Source of the DNA: Schistosoma haematobium
Taxonomy: Eukaryota; Platyhelminthes; Trematoda; Strigeidida; Schistosomatidae
Length of the DNA stretch: 64,000 bases
Reading direction: 5' to 3'
Assembly (NCBI RefSeq): GCF_000699445.3
Contig: NC_067198.1
Coordinates: forward strand, 25,803,536 to 25,867,535
Under the pieces are notes generated by a model that was given only the letters and a program-made list of their open reading frames with translations, searched no databases and was not told the DNA's origin. Below are positions 58,601 to 64,000 of this stretch, piece after piece (positions within the stretch are counted from its first letter, which is position 1; each line of letters starts with the position of its first letter). The position numbers and the translations under genes were made by a program.

Positions 58601-59888
58601 AGTTTTAGATGAATTCAAATTTACCAAAGCTATCGTTTTATTCTACTTAAAATATATCGTCTAAAGTTAATTTGAATAAGATATATTGATAATCAGACTA
58701 TGAGTTCCAGATTGTATGCTGAAATAGTAAAATTGGCGAAATTATAGTTTATAGACGAACCAATGAGATTAAAGATAACAGGCTTTTAATCCGGACGCGA
58801 AATTCATTCCTCCATATAGCTAAATAGCGTTTTGCGATTATGGCTGATCTTAATCGACGATTAAAATCTTTACTTTAATTCATAACTTTAAATTTCAACT
58901 CTAAATCCAAATCCTAATTCCCCATATTAATTTATAATCCTCTTTTGACAGGGTTAAGTAGGTGAATTGTCTCAAAGTTACTATAGCATTGCTCAAAGGT
59001 CGTCTATAAATTATAGTCTCATCAAATTGATCTACTGTCTGCAAAGATGAACATAAATTTAACCAGTATTTTCTTCGATATAAAATATCGAAGAGTTTCA
59101 TCAGTATGCTCTATAATTTAATCTGTAATTGTTAGTAGTTATTGAAATATATTATTCGAATGAGTAAACGTTTACACTTTCCCCACTGTAAATTAATTTT
59201 ATATGTCCTTCAAAAGCCATCATGAAAGTATTATTTTATTCTTATCTGTAAAATACTTCAATGAAAAATTGTCCAACTACTCAAATGGCACTCACTCAGT
59301 TACCGATTATAAAAATGAGCGCAAATTCGAAAATGAGTATTATTTGTCTTTTATAAGTCTTCTGGAATGGAAACAATTTTGTTTAAATATATGTATTAAT
59401 GATAAATATTTATGAGAAGTATAGTGTTTTTTATAGTAATCTGTACTCAATGTACTATTTTAATTGCTACAAAAAAATCTCCAGTACTGAGAATGAACTA
59501 TGAATAAACCATAACTCAAAACTTTAAAACAAAATGCTTCTATCTATATTAATATTCGTCTTGCAAGAGTTTGCAATTCCTAAATGAGATGAAATAAACA
59601 TCTGCGATTTCATACTAGCCACTTGCAAAATACCGAACAATCAGAGAGTAGCTGTTCCAAATCAAATCTTATCATAAGGCAGTTCTTCGGACAGTGATTG
59701 ATTGATATGAGCTTTCAGTCTTCATATTAATCTGTACATCTATATGTTTTACATTCAGTACTTATTTTCAATTGTATTTGTATTTATTTACAATCGATTC
59801 TTGAATAGTTGCCGACAATAATACTTCCAAACTATTAGAAAAAAAAATAAAATTTAGTGAAACTTTTGACAAAATTATAGCGTTTAAA
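34935..59888 (+). CDS. FAM184A: FAM184-family coiled-coil protein (9 exons plus 1 candidate)
   Basis: The N-terminus reads [20 protein letters not shown], close to human FAM184A ([22 protein letters not shown]), which makes the family call firm. Whether it is the A or B paralogue is not resolvable. All further exons encode charged, Lys/Glu/Asn/Leu-rich sequence with heptad-like spacing, as expected of this long coiled-coil family, whose cellular role is poorly known. Exons 1-9 follow one another in perfect phase, all with GT-AG borders: 0, 1, 0, 0, 1, 0, 0, 0, 1 at successive exon ends. The visible protein is about 635 residues (about 660 with the candidate exon 10); human FAM184A is over 1100, so the gene is probably incomplete and further exons may lie right of the window. 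Introns of 1.3-4.8 kb carry many repeats. Confidence 0.85.
35265..36956 (+). other. FAM184 intron 1, 5' part: nothing recognised
   Basis: AT-rich, no conserved frame or named repeat. The rest of the intron holds RTE copy B and, from 38331 to 39338, more unrecognised AT-rich DNA. Confidence 0.45.
36957..38330 (-). mobile_element. RTE-clade LINE, 5'-truncated and inactive (copy B)
   Basis: Minus strand, antisense to FAM184. It carries the same RT and C-terminal segments as copy A ([50 protein letters not shown]) with the same stops and frameshifts; the two 120-codon RT pieces (7319-7681 and 37509-37871) translate identically. The 3' tail is a (GTAA)n repeat at 36957-36969. It keeps the last coding part that copy A lost. 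The match to copy A fades near 38330 (A position about 6870), where the copy is truncated or diverges. Confidence 0.88.
39339..39606 (+). CDS. FAM184A: FAM184 exon 2
   Basis: After [71 protein letters not shown]. The segment [15 protein letters not shown] recalls the family's early coiled coil. Donor GAAG/GTAAGT, phase 1. Confidence 0.8.
39607..41944 (+). other. FAM184 intron 2, 5' part: nothing recognised
   Basis: AT-rich DNA without a recognised element up to the SINE-like copy that starts near 41945. Confidence 0.45.
41945..42362 (+). repeat. tRNA/hammerhead SINE-like repeat, old copy 1
   Basis: The body (TCTAACTTCAACCAATCCAC at 41963, ACTAGTGAGCATACGC near 42105) is shared with the 54.1-54.5 kb copy. 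A tRNA-like part follows (GGCTAGAGGTTAAGC at about 42182, GGTCTCGAATCCC at about 42220), then a decayed hammerhead (GGACAAAATGG) and the common tail CTTCAATTGACTTATGATCT. Ends about 50 nt before exon 3. Confidence 0.7.
42414..42778 (+). CDS. FAM184A: FAM184 exon 3
   Basis: Acceptor ATTATAATTTAG. 365 bases, 122 residues with the codon split from exon 2, including [20 protein letters not shown] and [20 protein letters not shown]. The Trp-Gln-Gly-Arg-Leu...EEF portion is like the W-x-x-R-L units of FAM184A. Donor AAA/GTATGT, phase 0. Confidence 0.8.
42855..43345 (+). repeat. tRNA/hammerhead SINE-like repeat, copy 2, with inverted arms
   Basis: Two arms (about 42910-42970 and 43100-43165) are inverted copies of each other (CAACCAATCCACGAAATTGC against GCAATTTTGTGGATTGGTTG). 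The right part continues into a tRNA-like unit (GGTTCAGTAGGTTAAGCGTT; B box GGGTTCGAACTCC at 43211-43223), a hammerhead-like module and the tail CTTCCAGGTTTC. Confidence 0.75.
43244..43289 (+). ncRNA. Hammerhead ribozyme-like module (decayed)
   Basis: Stem I GCACTG/CAGTGC is perfect, GAAA box and GTC cleavage triplet present, but the first core box reads CCGAGGA instead of CTGANGA (U4 to C), which should abolish cleavage. Confidence 0.6.
44885..45062 (+). repeat. SINE-like repeat of a second hammerhead subfamily
   Basis: ATGGTTAGCAGTGAAATTC and ATGGGTTCAAGTGCTAGTG give weak A- and B-box-like parts, followed by CATCCAGCTAACGAGTCC, GGGATGAAACGC and TCATC. This is the layout of the other SM-alpha-like subfamily (CTGACGA core), here with CTAACGA, i.e. 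core G5 changed to A. Confidence 0.6.
45206..45355 (+). CDS. FAM184A: FAM184 exon 4
   Basis: Fifty codons: [20 protein letters not shown] ... [20 protein letters not shown]. Acceptor TTTATTTATTAG, donor GAA/GTAAAT; phase 0 both sides. Reading through the donor meets a stop after about eight codons. Confidence 0.78.
45440..45660 (-). repeat. tRNA/hammerhead SINE-like repeat with palindromic ends
   Basis: The left arm (45440-45512, minus orientation) and right arm (45590-45660) are inverted: TCAATAGTTGAGATCATTAG opposite CTCATGATCTCAACTACTGA, AACCTGGAAGCACTGAACGG opposite CCGTTCAGTGCTTCCAGGTT. In between lie a reversed hammerhead and B box (GATTCGAACCC). Confidence 0.75.
45492..45537 (-). ncRNA. 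Hammerhead ribozyme-like module (decayed)
   Basis: On the minus strand stem I is GCACTG/CAGTGC, stem II GTCC/GGAC, GAAA is intact and the cleavage triplet is GTT; the core box reads CTAAGGA (G5 to A), which should inactivate it. Confidence 0.6.
45736..45789. repeat. (TA)n microsatellite
   Basis: About 27 TA units, shortly after a SINE-like copy. Confidence 0.95.
47047..48141 (+). pseudogene. LINE reverse transcriptase (364-codon open frame)
   Basis: Would copy RNA into DNA at the target site. Visible motifs: [14 protein letters not shown] (residues 22-35), [16 protein letters not shown] (80-95), motif [15 protein letters not shown] (147-160, catalytic Asp), motif [21 protein letters not shown] (207-226), YADD box (252-255), then [20 protein letters not shown]. 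The first codon is GTG after an in-frame TGA, so this is an internal piece, not a real start. It ends at a TAG that replaces the residue after GRI. Confidence 0.85.
48170..48607 (+). pseudogene. LINE C-terminal region, out of frame with the RT
   Basis: [60 protein letters not shown], and [16 protein letters not shown] before TGA. It is one frameshift away from the preceding piece, whose last readable part [16 protein letters not shown] (48142-48189) follows the TAG. Confidence 0.82.
50136..50226 (+). CDS. FAM184A: FAM184 exon 5
   Basis: [20 protein letters not shown] then [10 protein letters not shown]. Strong acceptor TTTCTCTTTCAG; donor CG/GTAATT; phase 0 in, 1 out. Confidence 0.78.
50227..51746 (+). 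other. FAM184 intron 5, nothing recognised
   Basis: AT-rich; no SINE-like B box or LINE motif seen. Confidence 0.45.
51747..51931 (+). CDS. FAM184A: FAM184 exon 6
   Basis: [60 protein letters not shown]. Acceptor TATTTCATTAG, donor CGA/GTATGT; phase 1 in, 0 out. Confidence 0.8.
53130..53255 (+). repeat. tRNA/hammerhead SINE-like repeat, best-preserved ribozyme core
   Basis: tRNA-like part with B box GGGTTCGAATCTC (53168-53180), followed by the hammerhead module and CGCTTCC, then directly by a TATATA run instead of the usual tail. Confidence 0.7.
53204..53249 (+). ncRNA. Hammerhead ribozyme-like module (core residues intact)
   Basis: Box CTGAGGA (fits CUGANGA), box GAAA and cleavage triplet GTC are all present. 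Stem II is UCC/GGA plus an A-C mismatch, stem III is only A-U and C-G with a GCCC loop, and stem I (GCACTG/CATCGC) has two mismatches. Known schistosome SM-alpha hammerheads share this short stem III. Cleavage by a single copy would be weak at best. Confidence 0.65.
53689..53868 (+). CDS. FAM184A: FAM184 exon 7
   Basis: Sixty codons: [20 protein letters not shown] ... [17 protein letters not shown]. The acceptor is unusual (a T-run then eight A before G), so the start may vary slightly, but phase 0 is kept and the donor AAG/GTAAAT is good. Confidence 0.72.
54120..54514 (-). repeat. tRNA/hammerhead SINE-like repeat, longest unit
   Basis: Read on the minus strand: a body (AGTGACTAACATCAAGAGAC ... 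GTGGATTGGTTGAAGTTAGA), tRNA-like part (GAATGGATAAGCGCC; B box GGTTCGAATCTCG, about 54240), 46-nt hammerhead-like module at 54175-54220 with core CTGGGGC (A6 and A9 lost), and the tail AATTGACTCATGATTTCAAC. It shows the order body, tRNA, ribozyme, tail. Confidence 0.72.
54515..54622 (+). repeat. Truncated SINE-like unit with half a hammerhead
   Basis: Begins with TCAATAGTTGAAATCATGAG, the same end as the adjacent unit, then jumps to CCTCGGTTCGAATCTCGCGG, GATGCACACTGCTGATGAGT and CCCATAC. CTGATGA (54605-54611) is a perfect first core box, but the unit breaks off before GAAA. Confidence 0.65.
55553..55599. repeat. (TA)n microsatellite
   Basis: About 23 TA units. Confidence 0.95.
56519..56641 (+). 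CDS. FAM184A: FAM184 exon 8
   Basis: Forty-one codons: [37 protein letters not shown]. Acceptor TTTTTTTGAAAG, strong donor GAA/GTAAGT; phase 0 both sides. Confidence 0.78.
56665..56785 (+). repeat. Decayed hammerhead/SINE tail fragment
   Basis: TTGAGGAGTCTTTACTAGGA then TCTAGTGTTTCCAGATTTTT AATGGTGGTCTAG recalls the ribozyme and tail with many changes. No tRNA-like part. Confidence 0.5.
57545..57625 (+). repeat. SINE-like body fragment
   Basis: AACCAGTGACTAGCTTCGGG, AGTGAGAAGTCATGACTGAT and GGAATTC match the body of copy 2 (GGTGACTAGCTTCGTGAGGG, AGTGAGAAGCCATGACCGGT). Confidence 0.55.
58256..58466 (+). CDS. FAM184A: FAM184 exon 9
   Basis: [58 protein letters not shown]. Good acceptor TTATTTCATAG. 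The end is uncertain: a weak donor GTTTTT at 58467 (used here, phase 1) or read-through of a T-run to TAA at about 58512, which would add [14 protein letters not shown]. Confidence 0.7.
58467..59808 (+). other. FAM184 intron 9 (if the weak donor is used)
   Basis: AT-rich with no recognised element; small frames near 58.9-59.1 (-) and 59.2-59.4 kb (+) have no conserved content. Confidence 0.4.
59809..59888 (+). CDS. FAM184A: FAM184 candidate exon 10
   Basis: Between CGATTCTTGAATAG and AAA/GTGAAT lies an 80-base open segment, [26 protein letters not shown], which accepts phase 1 from exon 9 and ends in phase 0. Composition fits the gene, but similarity to the family is not evident; it could be chance. 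Confidence 0.35.
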
Positions 59889-60899
59889 GTGAATGTAAAC
59901 AAATCGATTTATTTTATGAATGGTAGCTTGCAGTTGAATCGGTTTACTGGATATAGCCGTAGTCGAAAGTTGATTTTCACACTGAGAATCAAATTTAGTA
60001 TCAATAGCTTTAAATGGAAGCAGATTATCTATTAAGTTATTGAGTTACTACATTCAAAAACTTGTTCAAATGGTACAGCCTTTATTATTATTATTAGCCC
60101 ATATACCAACAGATTTTATTCATCTTTAATCCTGAATATCAACAGTCAATAAACATAAACAGGGTGTTGATCTACTAACAATTTTCTGTATGAAAGTGAT
60201 CAAGTAGTGATAACTATAGTCATTTTGTTTCATCCATCAAGATGATCAAATTATATTAATCAAATTTCATCGTCAGGTATTACTCTGAATAATTTAGTCT
60301 GTTTAATACTTGATGACTGATGCCAGTTTGCAAATATCTAAATCTAAATTTATTGCTTGTTAATAAAGGATAACAGAGATTTTAATTTCATATAATGAAC
60401 CATTTTCCTTACGGTTACATACACACATTGCCGTTAACTGCTCAAGATAATTGTATAACACATATATAACAATGGTAGAGTACATTCTAATTATTGTGTA
60501 ATAGTTAATTAAATTTCTTATTATAATGAATACTGACTGGTAACTACTTATCTCAAAAGTCATCCACTGCATTAAGAAATTTTTTGTTTCATTTATTTAG
60601 TTTCTTTGTTAAAGAAGTCTAACTGTCAAACTATAGTTTTCTTTACAATTAAAAAGGAAATTATGCTACTGATAGTAAATGTGATTTATATCGGTATATT
60701 GCGTGGATAGATTATAAGTTTACTTATTATTCACTTTGTCTATCTAATCATCTTATTGTACTATCCTTAGAATATATTCATTTGGATGTTATCTTTTATT
60801 ACCTCATAACTATTTCTCTTTTTAATAAATATTTCTAATATTTATGCTTCTATTAAAGTAATTGATAAATTATCAATAGTGTACAACTATGAAGGCTTT

Positions 60900-61092
60900 T
60901 TGATTGAGATTATGAACCGATTGATGTTAGACCACCTTTGAAAACCTGGAAGCACTGGACGGCCTTCTCGTCCTATTGTGGGACTCCTCAGCAGTGCATC
61001 CACGATCCCGCCCGTGGGATTCGAACCCAGGGCCTTTGGCCTCGCGTGCGAACGCTTAACCTACTGGACCACTGAGCCAGCATCCAATGGTG
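60900..61092 (-). repeat. tRNA/hammerhead SINE-like repeat
   Basis: Minus strand: TGGCTCAGTGGTCCAGTAGG TTAAGCGTTCG (A-box-like, 61050-61079), B box GGGTTCGAATCCC (61016-61028), hammerhead-like module and the tail AACCTGGAAG region. The clearest tRNA-like head in the window. Confidence 0.75.
60952..60997 (-). ncRNA. Hammerhead ribozyme-like module (decayed)
   Basis: Minus strand: perfect 6-bp stem I (GCACTG/CAGTGC), intact CTGAGGA box, perfect GTCC/GGAC stem II and GTC triplet, but the second box reads GAGAA instead of GAAA. Confidence 0.6.
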
Positions 61093-62087
61093 ATAGACTT
61101 TATTTCTCTTCTTTTGCTTTTACTAGTTAGTATACTTTTATAGTTTATACGCTTATTCACTTATGCAAATGATCGTGATCATTATTTGTATACGCATATA
61201 GTAAAAAAGCCAAATTCAATATCTTAACTTTCTTAGATAATAATTTATTGCTTTAAACTTGAAATTGTCCACATTTTTTGATTGTATCATGTTACACATA
61301 AACATTGAAATTTATTCAGATAAATTTTAATGTTTTTTAAAATAAACGCCATTGTGAATAGGTTTTTCACTTTGAATATTGAATTTTCTCTTTTTTGAAA
61401 TTTTTAATGGTAAAAATAGAAAACTCAAGTTAATTTCAGAAAAAGCATTTCATGCAATGAAGCAATAGTAATTATTAAATAGTTAAAGATTGGTTTAAGA
61501 GTTTGAAAGAGTTTCTTATATCGGTACTGAAATTTTAGTTTAATTACATTTATGATTAGTGGTTAAGGGTGAAATCTGGATCACATATTTTGTTCAGTTT
61601 AAATGCTTATAAGCTAAGTGAATTTGGATTTTTAATGCTAAGGTTTACTTTAAAATTTGAACCAGTTAACCATTACTTCGAACCTATAATGTTATCTATT
61701 TGACCACTAATTGTTATAGGGATCAACCTATTTCATAAACATAATATGTAGTATTAATTATTAATGTTTATATTATCCCTGTTGAACTGATCAGTTTATA
61801 TTGGTTTATAGGCCTCAATATTGAATCCATTTTTAATGTAATCATTGTTATGTCTGTTTCTTTAATATCTGCTTAATGTATAACTGGCTTGTATTTGGTA
61901 CTGAAAAACTCGAATCCGACCACACGTGATTAGATCACAAACACTGATGACATCCACTTATTTAACCCCGGTGATAGATGAAAATGATGTGTGAATACAC
62001 CACCTTTTCAACAATTTACATATCTTCAGATTATTAATTAAATTTGTATGAAATGAACTGAGAAGTATTTAACATCGGTTAGTCAAA

Positions 62088-62107
62088 TATATATATATAT
62101 ATATATA
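62088..62107. repeat. (TA)n microsatellite
   Basis: About 10 TA units. Confidence 0.9.
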
Positions 62108-64000
62108 GCTCTTCAATACCATACAAATAACCATCTGTAACCAATAGATATAATGAATACATTGTTATATAATTACTCTTTAAGATGTGGATACATGTCA
62201 GCGATAACTAGGAAAAATCAATTTCATATATCATTCGCACTGAAATCGATCAATTCATTGCTCTCCATAATAAACATATTGTGAATTTTATCTGGTAACT
62301 GAAGTATCAGGATTCGAAATTTAAGTAAATGAGATTTTTTTGATGTACATGATAAAAACTGATTGACTGATCTTCAAGAAAAGAATGAAATCTGAAGGAG
62401 GAGTATAATAATCAATCATAATATTTATGTAAGAACTTTATAAAAACATGTAGTGAAATAAAGAATGAAATTTTGTTTGGTGAACTCTGTGGTAACACGG
62501 TTCGTTTTGTACATGATTTCAATAATAAAAAAAGTTATGGACTGTTGGCTGTTTAAAAAAATAAAACAATATTGTTTTAAGCTTCATAATAACAACTGAT
62601 ATGCCAACAATATATTCATTATCATTAAGCATAATTTATACCATAATATCATCAATGAAGTACGTATAAACTATATGTTAAATTGATAGAAAGGCACTTA
62701 AAAAAGGATGCTAATATTCAGTGAAGAATATAACGTTGATAAATTTGAAGAGTAATTTAATTTTGTGGAACTCTAATTGTCAGTGTACTCATTCGATGAG
62801 TATTCCCACATATGTGTAGATTTTTATTGTAATTCTTCATAGAAACTATACCTATGTTATTAACCAATGACAAGGTGTAAAATTAATATACATAACACAG
62901 TTTACAAGTTTAAATAAAAGTATAAATATGTATATATCAATGAGATAACACTACAACTTTTGTATTATCAATCACTAAGTGATTTTAGCCTTTTCTCTAT
63001 ATACAGTGAGACAATAAACTCATCAAATTAACTTCATATTCTTCGTATTATTATAAATGAATCTAAAAATGGTCTGGTTTAATAAAAACAAAATAGCATT
63101 TTATTTCTTTGATTAATTAAATGATAATAAAAATGTAAACTATTCAGTTAATATATATGATGCTCATATTATGGTAATGAAGATGATTATCTAGAATTTA
63201 TTAATTGTTGTCTATCTTATAATAATGAATTCATTCACAGAATTTTGTGATAAAGTTTTTTTGATGGAAATATCTTGATCTAAGACTTAAGATGATTTAC
63301 TTTAAAGTTAATTCTCAAAATTTATTCATTTCATAAGCAAGAGAAATGTCAGAAAATTCAATTAATTTTAATTATACCACTAGTGAGTATATCATCAAAC
63401 TAGAATAATTATTTGATTGCATGTTCTATTAGAGGATAATCATAATGATCACAATTATCACCAAAATATTTGTTAATTTACTCTTAGTTAATGATACTTC
63501 AATGCCTATGACTGTGATTTGTAATGTTTTCATGTTAGCCAAAGTTTCTATGTGAATGATGAATATCAGGTTGTTTCTTTTTTAGAAAAAAAGTTTAATG
63601 GATAAAATCTAATTCTGTGAACTTCAAGAAAAGTTTCCCAATGTTATTCAATATGTTTATGTAGTTTTTTTTGTACTTTACCTGGTTTTCTATTTAAGTT
63701 CAAAAGGATTATTTTTCTTTATTCTTTTTCTTTTTATCATTTTTTTCTATTTTATTTATAGAAAAAAAGAGTTAAACTTGTGGATATGTGATCAAATTAA
63801 ATTAGATGATCATGTGAAAATGTTGTATATTGCTCACCTGTTCTCTTATTCTTATTTGTGTTTCTTATTTCTTTTTCTTTATTTCTTATCATTTACTCTG
63901 TTGTTTCTTTTCTATTTTTTGTGTTGTTACAATCAATCGGATGTGTATTCATCGAAAATGAAAATTTCTTCCTACCATCTCCTCATCCATCCATCCATTC

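Larger units (their letters stand above)
59889..64000. other. Right end: probable FAM184 intron or 3' flank
   Basis: Very AT-rich. Only a SINE-like repeat (60.9-61.1 kb) and a TA tract (62.09-62.11 kb) were recognised. No further exon is convincing. Confidence 0.4.

Noticed and set aside
61010..61080. Possible tRNA gene (A and B boxes on the minus strand)
   Set aside because: The boxes belong to the SINE-like repeat; I could not form a full cloverleaf with acceptor stem, and the same head occurs in other copies.
63762..63830. Candidate further FAM184 exon after TTTATTTATAG
   Set aside because: The frame compatible with upstream phase is not open or not family-like, and the surrounding poly-T/poly-A makes a false acceptor likely.

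Overview
The window is AT-rich animal DNA and almost certainly comes from a blood fluke (Schistosoma or a close relative). The signs are two conserved metazoan genes cut into many small exons; very short introns at the 5' end of one gene that lengthen towards its 3' end; RTE-type and CR1-type LINEs that look like schistosome families; Ty3/gypsy-like LTR elements; and tRNA-derived SINE-like repeats carrying hammerhead-ribozyme modules, as in the schistosome SM-alpha family. The species was not determined. All homology calls rest on recognising protein and repeat patterns by eye; no search was run.

Layout. (1) 1-790: the 3' end of a LINE. (2) 1096-13537, minus strand: NAA25, the auxiliary subunit of the NatB N-terminal acetyltransferase, in 12 recognised exons. 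Its introns carry an old LINE fragment (3.0-3.9 kb) and a nearly full-length but dead RTE element (5.06-8.2 kb). (3) 13.6-34.9 kb: a 21-kb gap between two divergently transcribed genes, with no conserved host gene seen. It holds LINE remnants (17.1-17.8 and 20.2-21.5 kb), a pol-less gypsy-like gag-protease remnant (24.0-29.1 kb), and, nested inside that, a 3.36-kb LTR element with matching 129-bp LTRs and no coding capacity. (4) 34935-59888, plus strand: a coiled-coil gene of the FAM184 family (nearest to human FAM184A), nine well-supported exons plus one candidate. Its introns hold a second RTE copy (37-38.3 kb, antisense), a fairly young LINE (47.0-48.9 kb, sense), five AT/TTA-type microsatellites in the wider region, and about nine copies or pieces of the tRNA/hammerhead repeat. 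(5) 59.9-64 kb: probably more FAM184 intron or 3' flank, with one further tRNA/hammerhead repeat.

The two host genes are not known to work together. NAA25 supports co-translational acetylation at the ribosome; FAM184 proteins are long coiled-coil proteins of poorly known function. Most other sequence is transposon-derived or unrecognised AT-rich DNA. The points most worth a second look are the nested non-coding LTR element, the two RTE copies that share the same disabling lesions, the series of 46-nt hammerhead modules, and a one-base frame conflict at the second NAA25 intron.
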